DNA of 64,000 nucleotides, taken from positions 1-64,000 of the forward strand of contig MTON01000013.1 in assembly GCA_002010665.1 (NCBI GenBank), given 5' to 3'. This document shows positions 1 through 11,060 of the stretch, piece by piece. A program made the position numbers and the translations under genes. Origin of the DNA: Candidatus Aminicenantes bacterium JdFR-78 (GTDB taxonomy: Bacteria > Acidobacteriota > Aminicenantia > JdFR-78). The notes beneath the pieces were generated by a model. That model did no database searches. It saw only the letters and a list, made by a program, of their open reading frames with translations, and was not told where the DNA came from. Position 1 is the stretch's first letter; each line of letters begins with the position of its first letter.

Positions 1-392
<392 letters not shown>

Positions 393-467
393 AGTCTATT
401 TAAGTAAATAAATCCTCTTAAATATATTTTTTAAATCGCATTTCTATTTTTTTTCATAGAAAAAACT

Positions 468-584
<117 letters not shown>

Positions 585-648
585 TTTTTTATTTTCATTT
601 CAACCTATTGATTAAATCCTAAAAGCCTGTTAAATTAAAACCTTTATA

Positions 649-2055
649 ATGTCATACTCTTGGCTATCAATACTACCTCCGGTTCTTGCAATTTTACTCG
701 CCATATTCACCAGAAGAATTTATATATCTCTACTCTCTGGAATATGGCTTGGGTGGTTTATAATAACAAAATGGAACATTTTTCAAAGTATATTAGCAAC
801 TTTCAAAGCTTTATTAAATGTTTTCTCAAGCCCAAGTAAAACTAATGTCATTATATTCTCTGCTTTGGTGGGATCCTTAATTGCTCTTACTCAAGCTTCC
901 GGGGGAGTTTCTGGGTTTGTAAACTTAGTAACGAAAAGGAGGGTAATAAACAGAAGATATGCCCAGCTACTTTCCTGGTTTATAGGTTTAATAGTATTTA
1001 TTGAATCCTCCATTACAAGTTTAGTAGTAGGGACTTCCTCAAGACCTTTATATGACAAATTAAAAATTCCAAGAGAAAAATTAGCCTACATATGTGATTC
1101 TACAGCTTCACCAGTATGTATTCTAATTCCATTGAATGCATGGGGAGCATATATAATAGGTTTACTTGAAGAACAAAAAATTTTATACCCTGTAAAAGTT
1201 TTAATAAAGGCAATTCCACTTAACTTTTATGCGTGGCTTACTTTATTAATGGTTCTTTTTATTATTTTGACACAAAAGGATTTTGGTCCAATGAAAAAGG
1301 CTGAAGAGAGAGCTAAAAAGGAAGGAAAGGTTTTAAGAGATGGCGCAAAACCAATGGTTTCTTCCAAATTGATTAATATCCATCCAAAACCAGAAGTAAA
1401 GCCTAAAGCAATTAATATGCTTCTCCCTGTAATTATTATGATTTTAATGATGCCTATAGCTTTGTATGTAACTGGAAATGGTAATATTTTAGCAGGTTCT
1501 GGTTCTACATCAGTGCTTTTTGCTGTAGTGACTTCTATTCTTTGTGCATCTGTTTTCTATTTAATCCAAAAAATTCTTTCTTTAAAAGAGATTTTCACAT
1601 ATATATTTAAAGGAATCATAGGTTTAATTCCTCTTGCATTTTTAATGGTTTTAGCATTTTCCATTGGTGAAACTTGCAATAAATTAGGAACAGGTCTGTA
1701 TGTTTCACATTTGGTAACTCGAGCAATAAATCCTTTGATTTTACCAGCTTTACTTTTTGCAAGTTCTTCATTTGTTGCTTTTGCAACTGGAACTTCCTGG
1801 GGAACATTTGCAATAATGATTCCTATTGGATTACCTTCTGCTTTTTTACTCAATATTGATCCAAGTTTAGCTCTTGCAGCAATTCTTGGTGGTGGAGTAT
1901 TTGGAGACCATGCCTCTCCAATATCAGATACTACATTAATAGCTTCCATGGCTTCTGCTTCAGACCATATTGACCATGTTAATACTCAATTACCTTATGC
2001 TCTAACAACTGCTTCATTAGCTTTTTTTGGCTATTTATTAATTGGATTAATTTAG
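649..2055 (+). CDS. Na+/H+ antiporter, NhaC family-like membrane transporter
   Basis: 468 aa polytopic protein with 'GGGVFGDHASPISDTTLIASMASASDHIDHVNTQLPYAL', typical of NhaC-type antiporters. Confidence 0.85.
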   Translation: MSYSWLSILPPVLAILLAIFTRRIYISLLSGIWLGWFIITKWNIFQSILATFKALLNVFSSPSKTNVIIFSALVGSLIALTQASGGVSGFVNLVTKRRVINRRYAQLLSWFIGLIVFIESSITSLVVGTSSRPLYDKLKIPREKLAYICDSTASPVCILIPLNAWGAYIIGLLEEQKILYPVKVLIKAIPLNFYAWLTLLMVLFIILTQKDFGPMKKAEERAKKEGKVLRDGAKPMVSSKLINIHPKPEVKPKAINMLLPVIIMILMMPIALYVTGNGNILAGSGSTSVLFAVVTSILCASVFYLIQKILSLKEIFTYIFKGIIGLIPLAFLMVLAFSIGETCNKLGTGLYVSHLVTRAINPLILPALLFASSSFVAFATGTSWGTFAIMIPIGLPSAFLLNIDPSLALAAILGGGVFGDHASPISDTTLIASMASASDHIDHVNTQLPYALTTASLAFFGYLLIGLI

Positions 2056-2099
2056 AATTTTTAATTTCCAATTTCAAATTTCTATGATTTAAGAAATCA

Positions 2100-3134
2100 A
2101 TGAAATGTAAATTAGTGGAACAAGGTTTTAAAATAGGAAGTTGTCTTACCAGTAAAGGGAAAACATCTAAACGAGCCTGTGAATTGACTTTGAAGAGAAT
2201 AAACGGAATATGGTATCGACTAATAAAATCAGCACATCTCTCCCGTCCTGAACACTATTTTTCAATTTATCAATCAGGCTGTAATCATAGTTGTCTTAAA
2301 TGTCATTCATGGAAGTTTACTCAGATTGCTAATGGAGATTGGTTTTCTACTCAAGAAATCGGTTTATTAGCCAGAAAATATGAAAATAAAGTTACAGTTT
2401 ACGAGCCAAGAGAAAGAGTGACTATGTGGCATGCTACAGACTTATGCAGAAGTTGTGGAAGTTGTGTATTATATGGGAAAAGGAGCATGACATGTCCGGG
2501 GATTTTGGATACCTCTAAGATAGTTCTTAGTCCCCAGGGATTTGGGCCTGCGAGAAATATTATTGCTTTTACTGGAGGAGATATTGTTTGCCATGTGGAT
2601 TTCTATTGTCAAGTTAGCAAGGAAATAAAGAAAAATTGTAAAAACATGTGGATTTTAATAGAGACAAATGGCTATGGTTTGACTCCCCAAAATTTAAATA
2701 AATTGAGAGATTCAGGAGTGGATTCATTTTGGTTGGATATCAAAGCATATGATGAGGATATTTATCGAAAATTATGTGGAACAACTAATGAGTGGATACT
2801 TAAAGCTCCCTATGAAATATTAAAAAGAGATTTTATTCTTGAAGTATTAACTTTATTCATTCCTGAATGGGTTGAAGATGATCAGATTATAAAAATTTCA
2901 AAACTTATATATGAACTTGACCCAAATATTCCTTTTACGATTTTAGCCTTCTTTCCAGAGTATAGAATGAATAATTTGAAACCCCCTGGTGTTTCGGATA
3001 TGATTAGGATATTTAAAAAAGTAAAAGAAATGGGATTAAATAATGTAAAGTTAGGGAATTGTGGAGTATTTGTGAAAAAAGATGAGGATTGGGAACTTCT
3101 TCTAAAAGAGGTCGGAATCAAAGGGATTGGATAA
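2100..3134 (+). CDS. Radical SAM protein with additional Cys-rich cluster region (pyruvate-formate-lyase-activating-enzyme-like)
   Basis: 'GCNHSCLKCHSW' CxxxCxxC motif; 'CRSCGSCVLYGKRSMTCPG' second Cys cluster; 'FTGGD' and 'IETNGYG'. Confidence 0.8.
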   Translation: MKCKLVEQGFKIGSCLTSKGKTSKRACELTLKRINGIWYRLIKSAHLSRPEHYFSIYQSGCNHSCLKCHSWKFTQIANGDWFSTQEIGLLARKYENKVTVYEPRERVTMWHATDLCRSCGSCVLYGKRSMTCPGILDTSKIVLSPQGFGPARNIIAFTGGDIVCHVDFYCQVSKEIKKNCKNMWILIETNGYGLTPQNLNKLRDSGVDSFWLDIKAYDEDIYRKLCGTTNEWILKAPYEILKRDFILEVLTLFIPEWVEDDQIIKISKLIYELDPNIPFTILAFFPEYRMNNLKPPGVSDMIRIFKKVKEMGLNNVKLGNCGVFVKKDEDWELLLKEVGIKGIG

Positions 3135-3141
3135 AACTCTA

Positions 3142-4344
3142 TTAGTTGTCTTTTTTGACTGCTTCCTTAATTAAGTCAAAAAAGTTTGGAATAGCAGCTA
3201 TAACTCTACTCCAACTTGGAATAAGGGATGTTTCAAAAGGATTTTCCCAGAATTGCTCTCCAGCTATGTTTATTCCTTTTGTGAAAGTTTCAACCGCGAG
3301 TGCCTCTTGATGTCTGTCAAAATAAAGACCATTTATAGCAGCGTCATTTTCATATTGTGTTATGGTATCCTTTGCAATTTTCATATAAGTAGTGCTTAGG
3401 CTTTTGAAGAAACCCTCACTAAATTGGACCCCCTCGCTTGCGAGTGTTCTGAATATTGATTTTGATATATCTATTACCATTTTCAATAAGCCTTTCTCAG
3501 GATTATCAGGGTCAAGTTCTTGATGTTTATGTTCATAGGAATCTGCAATGTCAACCTGACAGATTCTATGTAATGCTACATTCTTGTAAACTTCTGCTAA
3601 AGTCCCGACTTCAAGTCCCCAGTCACTTGGAATCCTGCTTACCATAGCTAAATCCGCTCTCATTGCGAATTCACCACTTAAAGCATATCGGAAACTGTCC
3701 ATATAAACTAAAAAGGGTAGATATCCAAGCATTTTTTGGAGTGCTCTTATAAAAGGTGTATAGAATAAACGGGTGACACGACCATGCATTCTATCAGTCA
3801 CTCTACAATAATATCCTTTACAGAATTCATAATCGAAAGAAGGATTTGCTACTGGATAGCATAATCTTGCAAGCATCGAGCGCTCATAGTTTACAATATC
3901 ACAGTCATGAAGCGCTATGACATCACATTGGCCAGTTGCTAAAATATAACCCATGGAAATCCAAACTGCTCTCCCTTTGCCTTCAGTACCAGGCGAGAGC
4001 TCATTTTCCTCGAGAATTTTGTATAATTCTTTTATATGGGGACCATCATTCCAAATTATTTCTATTTTTTTACAAGGAGAAAGAATTTTTTTGGCTTTTT
4101 CGAATTGATCCCTATTGGCTTTATCAAGACACAAGACTATCTGCTTGAGATATTTAATTTTTCTCAATTCATTAATAATTCCTGGGAGGGCATTTCCTTC
4201 AAATTCCCTATAAAGAGCAGGTAAAATTAAAGCAATTTTCCTCATATTAGAGAATTCCTTTAACTCAGTTTCAAGCTTTCTTAAATTTAATTTTCCCAAT
4301 TTATGAAAAGTTGTTATTACACCATTTTGAAAAAAATCCCCCAT
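3142..4344 (-). CDS. Glycosyltransferase, glucosyl/mannosyl-3-phosphoglycerate synthase-like
   Basis: 'IALHDCDIVNYERSMLARLCYPVANPSFDYEFCKGYYCRV' and 'SDWGLEVGTLAEVYKNV' resemble GpgS/MpgS-type synthases. Confidence 0.72.
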   Translation of the reverse strand: MGDFFQNGVITTFHKLGKLNLRKLETELKEFSNMRKIALILPALYREFEGNALPGIINELRKIKYLKQIVLCLDKANRDQFEKAKKILSPCKKIEIIWNDGPHIKELYKILEENELSPGTEGKGRAVWISMGYILATGQCDVIALHDCDIVNYERSMLARLCYPVANPSFDYEFCKGYYCRVTDRMHGRVTRLFYTPFIRALQKMLGYLPFLVYMDSFRYALSGEFAMRADLAMVSRIPSDWGLEVGTLAEVYKNVALHRICQVDIADSYEHKHQELDPDNPEKGLLKMVIDISKSIFRTLASEGVQFSEGFFKSLSTTYMKIAKDTITQYENDAAINGLYFDRHQEALAVETFTKGINIAGEQFWENPFETSLIPSWSRVIAAIPNFFDLIKEAVKKDN

Positions 4345-4625
4345 TTACACCTCCATTTTTTAATAGATATATGCAATTCTTCATTGAAACATATTTTCTT
4401 TTTTACTTTTCAAAGAATGATTTTTATCAAATAGAAATCCTCTTCAAATTAATTATAAACACTTAAAAACTTAGGTGAACTTAAAATAGAATATATGAAT
4501 AAAAAATAAAAGTCAAATCAATGGATTGTTTTATGGTTTAGAAGGAGAATAAAGAATTAAAGAGAAAAATATTGATTGAGAGAATCTGAGAAAATAAATT
4601 TCAGAAAATTTTCTTTTATAATAAT

Positions 4626-6446
4626 TTATTCAACCGTAACGCTCTTCGCCAGGTTCCTTGGTTGATCAACATCTGTTCCTCTCCGAAGCGCAATATAATA
4701 GGCAAAAAGCTGTAAAGGAATGGTTGTTAAAAATGGTGTAAGAATTTCTTCTGTTTTTGGAATTCTAATCACATTAGTGACCTCTTTCACTATTTCATTA
4801 TTGTCCTCATCTATTACTGCAATTACTTTTCCTCCTCTTGTCCAGACCTCAGAAATATTATTTAAAATTTTCGAATAAACTCTATCTCTCATGGCAATTG
4901 CCACTGTAGGTGTCTGTTCATCAATCAGTGCAATTGGACCATGTTTCATCTCTCCAGCAGGATAGCCTTCTGCATGAATGTATGAAATTTCCTTTAATTT
5001 CAAAGCTCCTTCCAGACTAATTGGATAATTCACCCATCTCCCTAAATAAAGAAAATTTTGATAAGTATAATATCTATTCGCTAATTCTTCAATATCCTTG
5101 CTTTTATTAAGAAATTTCTCCATTTTATGAGGAATAATATGCAATTCAGAGATATATTTTTTAAGTTTAGAAGTTTTAATTCTCCCCCTTTGCTTAGCAA
5201 GAAAAAGCGCTAAAAGGAAAAGAATTCCAAGTTGAGTGGTGAAAGCCTTTGTTGAGGCAACTCCTATTTCTGGTCCTGCCTGAGTATAAAGAGTAGCATC
5301 AGATTCACGAGCAATAGCACTTTCAGGGACATTGATTATTCCAAGAGTTCTTCCTCCTTTTCTTTTAACTTCCCTTAAAGAAGCCAAAGTATCAGCAGTC
5401 TCTCCGGATTGACTTATAAATACAAAAAGAGAATTTTTCTCCACAAGAAAATTTCTATACCGAAATTCTGAGGCATAATCTACTTCGCTCGGAACTTCAC
5501 ATATTTCTTCAAAAAAGTATTTTCCAACTAAGCCTGCATGAAAGGAAGTACCACAGGCAATAAAATGCACATTTTCTATATTTTTAAAGAAAGAGGGCTC
5601 TACATCAAAATCAATTTTTCCTTCATCTAAAGAAGTTTTGCCAATAATGGTTTCTCGAAGAGCATGAGGTTGCTCAAAAATTTCTTTAAGCATAAAATGT
5701 TTGAATCCTCTTTTCTCAATCATGTGAGGAGACCAATTCACAACAGTTTTTTCCTTTTTGATTCTATTCCCCTCAAAATCGTAAAATTCAATTTTATCAG
5801 GTGAAAAATAACAAATTTCACCATTTTCAAGATGATAAACATCCTTGGTAAAATTAAGAATTGGAGCTAAATCAGATGATATAATTTTTTCTTTGTCATT
5901 TATTCCAAGAATTAATGGGGGACCATTTTTAACACCAATGAATTGATCTAATTCATTTTTTGAAATTGCAATGAAAGTAAAATCTCCTTTCAATAATTTC
6001 ACTGTTTTTTTCACTGCATCCAGTAAATTTCCCTCATAATAATGTTCAATTAAATGTGGTATCACCTCTGTGTCAGTCTCTGATACAAAGATGTGTCCGT
6101 CTTTAATAAGAGTGTTCTTAAGAAATGAATAATTTTCAATAATCCCATTATGAACAACTATAATTTCACCTTTGCAATCTATATGTGGATGAGCATTATT
6201 TTCAGAAGGCTCTCCATGAGTTGCCCATCTTGTATGCCCAATACCATAATCTCCTAAAATTAATTGTTCATTTATTAAATTTTCTAAATCACAAATTTTT
6301 CCTTTTACTCTTACCCTTTTTATTTCTCCTTTATGCATAACTGCTATTCCTGCTGAATCATAACCTCTATACTCTAATCTTTTTAATCCCTCTATTAAGA
6401 CTTTAATTGTGTTTCTTGGTCCTATGTAACCTATGATTCCACACAT
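4626..6446 (-). CDS. glmS: Glutamine--fructose-6-phosphate aminotransferase (isomerizing)
   Basis: N-terminal 'MCGIIGYIG' class II GATase, two SIS domains, C-terminal 'DVDQPRNLAKSVTVE'. Confidence 0.98.
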   Translation of the reverse strand: MCGIIGYIGPRNTIKVLIEGLKRLEYRGYDSAGIAVMHKGEIKRVRVKGKICDLENLINEQLILGDYGIGHTRWATHGEPSENNAHPHIDCKGEIIVVHNGIIENYSFLKNTLIKDGHIFVSETDTEVIPHLIEHYYEGNLLDAVKKTVKLLKGDFTFIAISKNELDQFIGVKNGPPLILGINDKEKIISSDLAPILNFTKDVYHLENGEICYFSPDKIEFYDFEGNRIKKEKTVVNWSPHMIEKRGFKHFMLKEIFEQPHALRETIIGKTSLDEGKIDFDVEPSFFKNIENVHFIACGTSFHAGLVGKYFFEEICEVPSEVDYASEFRYRNFLVEKNSLFVFISQSGETADTLASLREVKRKGGRTLGIINVPESAIARESDATLYTQAGPEIGVASTKAFTTQLGILFLLALFLAKQRGRIKTSKLKKYISELHIIPHKMEKFLNKSKDIEELANRYYTYQNFLYLGRWVNYPISLEGALKLKEISYIHAEGYPAGEMKHGPIALIDEQTPTVAIAMRDRVYSKILNNISEVWTRGGKVIAVIDEDNNEIVKEVTNVIRIPKTEEILTPFLTTIPLQLFAYYIALRRGTDVDQPRNLAKSVTVE

Positions 6447-6484
6447 AGTTGCCCCCTTTTGTATGCTTTTTAAATATACTACTT

Positions 6485-8893
6485 TTAATTCTTATTTTCA
6501 ATCTTTCCAATACATACTCCTAAATCTCTTTTATCATTTCCGATTTTATATTCAAAAGGACACCATGTTCTATCTACTTCGAAACTCAAAAGAACCTTTT
6601 TTCTTATGTATTTTTCTGGGACTTTTAATTCATAATTGTGCCAATTATTGTCTTTTATTTTAAAGGTATATATTTCCCTATCATTTATTGCGATTTTAAG
6701 TGTTAGTGGTTGTTCACTTATATCAGGATGAGAAGCTAATATTGGGATAATTATTCTCTTTCTTTTAACTTGATGTTCAAGAATAGCTTTTTTCCTTGTC
6801 CATCGAAATTTTCTATTCTTTTCCCATTCATAAAAACCAATTCCCGCCTTTCCGATTTCTTCTCTAAATTTTATTTCTCCTATTGCAACACCTAAATTTC
6901 TTGGATCAGGAGTTCCTAAGACCTTTAAAGGATTCCAGGTTCTATTGACTTTAAATAATAAAATTACCTCATTATTCAATTCTTCTGGAATATAATAATT
7001 ATATTTTTCCCATTTATTTTCTCTTAAAATTATTTCGTCTAATAATCTTTTTTTCTTAAAAAAGTCTTTAATTAAATATATTTTTACTTTTACATATTTT
7101 TTCTCAATATCTGGATGCGAAGCAAGTAGAGGAATTTCTATTACAGGTTTTTTGATTTTTATTGCTAATCCACCATAATGTTTTGTCCATCTGAATTTTT
7201 TTCCATCTGTTGTTTTTTCTATTTTACTCAAACCAAATTCTTGTTTCAAATTTAATTTTTCAGTTCTATTTTTTAAAGATAAAGAATGCATTGAATTCCA
7301 TAGATGAATAGAGCTAAAAATAATAACTAAAGCAATAACGAGAAATTTAAAACTCTTATTAAAATTAAATTTCTTCTCTGGCTCTTTTTCCCCTTTACCT
7401 AAATAAAAAATTAGAGCAACCAAAAGCCAAAAGATATATTTAATTTCGTAACTACCAATGTAAGTGTGAAAAAAGAAAATCATAAAAAGGGAAATTATCC
7501 CACAGGAAACTCCAATTTGGATATATTTCCAATTATTAGGCAATAAATCTTTACTTAAACTTCTCTTTATTTGTTTTATAATTTCCCAGAACATCCAAAA
7601 GGAAATAAATAGGGCTAAAATTCCCAGTTCTGATCCAACCTGAAGAAAATAATTTTCTACAGAGTCTGTGCTTCTATAAGGAATTTTGTTTATCTTAGCA
7701 TAATTTGGAAGTTCGATTATATAAGCACCTACTCCGACTCCTGTTGAGGGATAATCTTTTATCATATGAATAGCCATTTTCCAGCGGTTAGACCATCTTA
7801 TACCTAAAGCTTTTTCTAAACCTCCTACTTTATATTTAGACTTAATAATATTTAGCCTTTTATATAAAATCGATTCTTTTGATAATCCGAAGAATGAAAA
7901 AATTATAATAATTATAAGAGAAAAAGTTATCATAAAAACTATAATTTTTTTAAGAGATATCGGCTGTCTAAGTTTCATAAAAAATATCAGAAAGAATAAA
8001 AGAGAGATAATTAAACCTAATAATCCGCTTCTTGACCCTGTATAAGGAAAGATAAATAATAAAGAGAGAAGACTTAAAGCAACGAAAATTCTAATCAACC
8101 CTTTAAAGGCAAAAAAGACTCCTAATAACAAAGGAATAAAGATAGCAATATAACCCCCAAAGGATAAAGGGTCCTTAAAAGTTGAATTTATTATTCTTTG
8201 TGATACTCTTAAGGGAGTATTTCCGAAACTCATGTCTTTAAAATGCTGGTAAAAACCAAATATAATAGAAATAAAAGTGCTAATTAATAAAACAATTAAT
8301 ATTTTTTTAATAAAATCTTTTGATTTTATTGTATTGGCAAGAATAAAAAAGAAAGTGAAACCAGTTAAATAATTTAAAGAACAAAAAACCACACTCATTA
8401 TTGCTCCACCTGCTGTTACGCCATTAACATTTGTAATTAGTTCATAAATATAATCACTTAAAAAGGGATAAAAATTTGCATATCTAAAAAATGTTATAAT
8501 TGCAGAAAACAGAATTAAAATTGAAAATAGAATCATTGGTTTAAAAATTGGATAATCGAAAGAAAGTTTCGATGGAAATATAATATTATGAATTAACCAC
8601 CCTAAGAAAAAGAATAAAAATAGGACAAGCGCGGTAGGAGCGTGAGGAGTATGTTCAAATATACCGAAAAAATAGGGAAGATTATTTATCAATGGAAAAG
8701 AGAAAATGAAAAATAGTATTCCCACTTGAAGATTAATAACGGTTAATGTAAAAAGAACAAGTAAAATAGGAATTAGTATAATTTGAAAGAATTTAACAAA
8801 TGGAACATATTTTATATAGAAAAAATAAAGTCCTATCAAGTAAAATAGAGTAAATACTAAAAAGAATAATCTATACCTTTCTTTCCATGTCAT
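6485..8893 (-). CDS. O-antigen ligase/polymerase-like membrane protein with duplicated C-terminal soluble domain
   Basis: Multi-TM N-terminal half with 'GVGVGAYIIELPNYA' Wzy_C/O-antigen ligase motif; two homologous C-terminal repeats ('FRWT..','LASHPDI','NRTWNPL/DRTWCPF'). Confidence 0.82.
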   Translation of the reverse strand: MTWKERYRLFFLVFTLFYLIGLYFFYIKYVPFVKFFQIILIPILLVLFTLTVINLQVGILFFIFSFPLINNLPYFFGIFEHTPHAPTALVLFLFFFLGWLIHNIIFPSKLSFDYPIFKPMILFSILILFSAIITFFRYANFYPFLSDYIYELITNVNGVTAGGAIMSVVFCSLNYLTGFTFFFILANTIKSKDFIKKILIVLLISTFISIIFGFYQHFKDMSFGNTPLRVSQRIINSTFKDPLSFGGYIAIFIPLLLGVFFAFKGLIRIFVALSLLSLLFIFPYTGSRSGLLGLIISLLFFLIFFMKLRQPISLKKIIVFMITFSLIIIIIFSFFGLSKESILYKRLNIIKSKYKVGGLEKALGIRWSNRWKMAIHMIKDYPSTGVGVGAYIIELPNYAKINKIPYRSTDSVENYFLQVGSELGILALFISFWMFWEIIKQIKRSLSKDLLPNNWKYIQIGVSCGIISLFMIFFFHTYIGSYEIKYIFWLLVALIFYLGKGEKEPEKKFNFNKSFKFLVIALVIIFSSIHLWNSMHSLSLKNRTEKLNLKQEFGLSKIEKTTDGKKFRWTKHYGGLAIKIKKPVIEIPLLASHPDIEKKYVKVKIYLIKDFFKKKRLLDEIILRENKWEKYNYYIPEELNNEVILLFKVNRTWNPLKVLGTPDPRNLGVAIGEIKFREEIGKAGIGFYEWEKNRKFRWTRKKAILEHQVKRKRIIIPILASHPDISEQPLTLKIAINDREIYTFKIKDNNWHNYELKVPEKYIRKKVLLSFEVDRTWCPFEYKIGNDKRDLGVCIGKIENKN

Positions 8894-8965
8894 TTGGCTT
8901 AATAGATTTTAAACAAAAAAAATAAATTTGACAAATTCTATTTTTCTAAATAAATTAAATTTTCA

Positions 8966-11014
8966 ATGGATAAAAATTTTTATAAAAAGCTTTTTTATTT
9001 TCTATTAATTGTTTTATTTTTCTTCCTTGGATACTGGGCAGGAAAAAATAATATTTTAGAAACTAACCGTACTTCTGAAAGTTATGCCTGTAAAATAAAA
9101 TCAAGTCTTTCTAATATAGAAACTTCTGAGGGAGAAAAATTTACTATTCCTTTAAAAATTAAAAATCTTGGAAATAAAACATGGAACTCCAGAGGCAGAA
9201 ATCCCTATTATTTATCTTATCATTTATTAAACGAAAAAGAAGAAATTATAAAATTTGATAACCCTCGTTTTACTTTGCCCAAAATAGTAAAACCAGGACA
9301 AGCAATAAAAATGGAAGTGAAATTAGATGCTCCTATAAAGACAGGAAGATATATTCTCGAGTTTGATATGGTGAGGGAAGGTGTTACTTGGTTTAAAGAT
9401 AAAAATTCTAAGACATTGAAAATAAATCTTATAGTAAAAGAGAGTAAATGGCCTGAAGATAAATATGAAATAAATCTTAATTACGGAAAATATACAAAGT
9501 ATTTTTCCGATTATGAGGAATTGAATAAGATTAATAAATTAATTAGAATTACATTGAAAAACAATGAAATTAAATTTGAGGGAGAAACAGGTAAAGTTTA
9601 TGGATTTGGAGCAGGTAATTTATATCCTCAAATATGGCTTAGGGATAGTGCTACAATTTTGCCATTAATTCGATATTTTTATGACATTAAGTATCTTACC
9701 TCCTGGTTAGAAGAACATTTAGCCTATCAAAAAGAAAATGGTTCCCTTTATGACTGGATAGATTCAAATTGTCTTTTTGACAAAAATACAACAGAAACTG
9801 ATCAAGAGTCAAGTGCAGTTCAATCTGCTTATCAAATTGTTTCAATTATTGGTCCTAATTGGCTTAATAAAAAAATTAAAGGAAAAAAAATCATTGAAAG
9901 GCTTGATAATGCTCTTTCTTTTGTTCTTAAAAATAGATTCAACCAAAAATTTGGTTTAGTGATTGGTGCTCATACTGCTGATTGGGGTGATGTTGATATT
10001 ATAGATGCAGACAATAAAGCTGTTTATGTTGATAAAAGAACAATTTGGACAACAGATATTTATGACCAAAGCATGTTCCACTTAGCTTGTAAGAATTTAA
10101 GTGAAATGTATAAATTGTTAAATTTAAATCAAAAAGCAAATTACTGGAGTAAGATTGCTGAATATATGAAAATTAATACAAATAAATGGCTTTGGCAAGA
10201 AAATAAAGGTTTTTACAGAGTTCATATTCATTTAACGCCTTTAAAGCATAATTTTGACGAAGATAATATTTTTGCAATGGGTGGCAATGCTATGGCAATT
10301 CTCTCTGGACTTGCAGATGAAAATAAAACTCGGAGAATTATTAAAGTTGCTCTTGAAAGACAAAAAATATTTAATGTTTCTACAATTAGTGGAACTTTAT
10401 TGCCTTGTTATCCAAAAGGTTTTTTTAAACATCCAATGATGGATGATTTTTACGAATATCAAAATGGTGGACAATGGGATTGGTTTGGTGCACGATTAAT
10501 TTGCGCTATGTATGAAAATGGATATAGTGAAATAGCTACTCAAAAATTGTTAGAATTGGTAAAGAAAAATCTAAATAATGAAAATTTGTTTGAATGGCAT
10601 AGTATAGATGGAATAGGAAAAGGAAGCTCTTTTTATTTAGGAAGTGCAGGAGTATTAGGTAGGGCGATTATTGAAGGATATTTTGGAATAAAATTAAGTA
10701 GAAATCATTTAATTCTTGCGCCAAAAATTGGTAGAAATAAGGCAAAAATTCATGTTTATCAACCTGCTAATGATTTATTTGTAGCTTACACATATAATTT
10801 TGATAATGTAAATAAAAGAATAATTTTTAAATATAACAGTAATTTTCCAAAGAAAGGAGAAATCAGACTTTTAAATCCAATAAAAAATAGAAATTTGAAA
10901 GTTTTAATGGATGGGAAAGAAATAATTTTCAAACGAGAAAAAATAAATTTAGATGAATTTATAGTATTAGAAACTAACTTTCAGAATCATACCATTGAAA
11001 TTCGTTTTAAATAA
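8966..11014 (+). CDS. Membrane-anchored six-hairpin glycosidase-like protein (N-terminal Ig-like domain)
   Basis: N-terminal TM segment, beta-rich 'KIKNLGNKTWNSRGRNPYYLSYHL' domain, then '(alpha/alpha)6'-like 'IWLRDSATILPLIRYFYD' and 'QNGGQWDWFGARLICAMYENGY'. Confidence 0.7.
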   Translation: MDKNFYKKLFYFLLIVLFFFLGYWAGKNNILETNRTSESYACKIKSSLSNIETSEGEKFTIPLKIKNLGNKTWNSRGRNPYYLSYHLLNEKEEIIKFDNPRFTLPKIVKPGQAIKMEVKLDAPIKTGRYILEFDMVREGVTWFKDKNSKTLKINLIVKESKWPEDKYEINLNYGKYTKYFSDYEELNKINKLIRITLKNNEIKFEGETGKVYGFGAGNLYPQIWLRDSATILPLIRYFYDIKYLTSWLEEHLAYQKENGSLYDWIDSNCLFDKNTTETDQESSAVQSAYQIVSIIGPNWLNKKIKGKKIIERLDNALSFVLKNRFNQKFGLVIGAHTADWGDVDIIDADNKAVYVDKRTIWTTDIYDQSMFHLACKNLSEMYKLLNLNQKANYWSKIAEYMKINTNKWLWQENKGFYRVHIHLTPLKHNFDEDNIFAMGGNAMAILSGLADENKTRRIIKVALERQKIFNVSTISGTLLPCYPKGFFKHPMMDDFYEYQNGGQWDWFGARLICAMYENGYSEIATQKLLELVKKNLNNENLFEWHSIDGIGKGSSFYLGSAGVLGRAIIEGYFGIKLSRNHLILAPKIGRNKAKIHVYQPANDLFVAYTYNFDNVNKRIIFKYNSNFPKKGEIRLLNPIKNRNLKVLMDGKEIIFKREKINLDEFIVLETNFQNHTIEIRFK

Positions 11015-11060
11015 TTTTAGTCTTTTAACTTTTTCCCGATTGACAATTGACTTAGATTAA

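Noticed and set aside
1557-1949. 130 aa ORF antisense to the NhaC-like gene
   Set aside because: Antisense shadow of a well-supported transporter; low-complexity translation with no recognisable domain.
6433-6663. 76 aa plus-strand ORF
   Set aside because: Antisense over the glmS start and the 3' end of the ligase-like gene; no coding signature.
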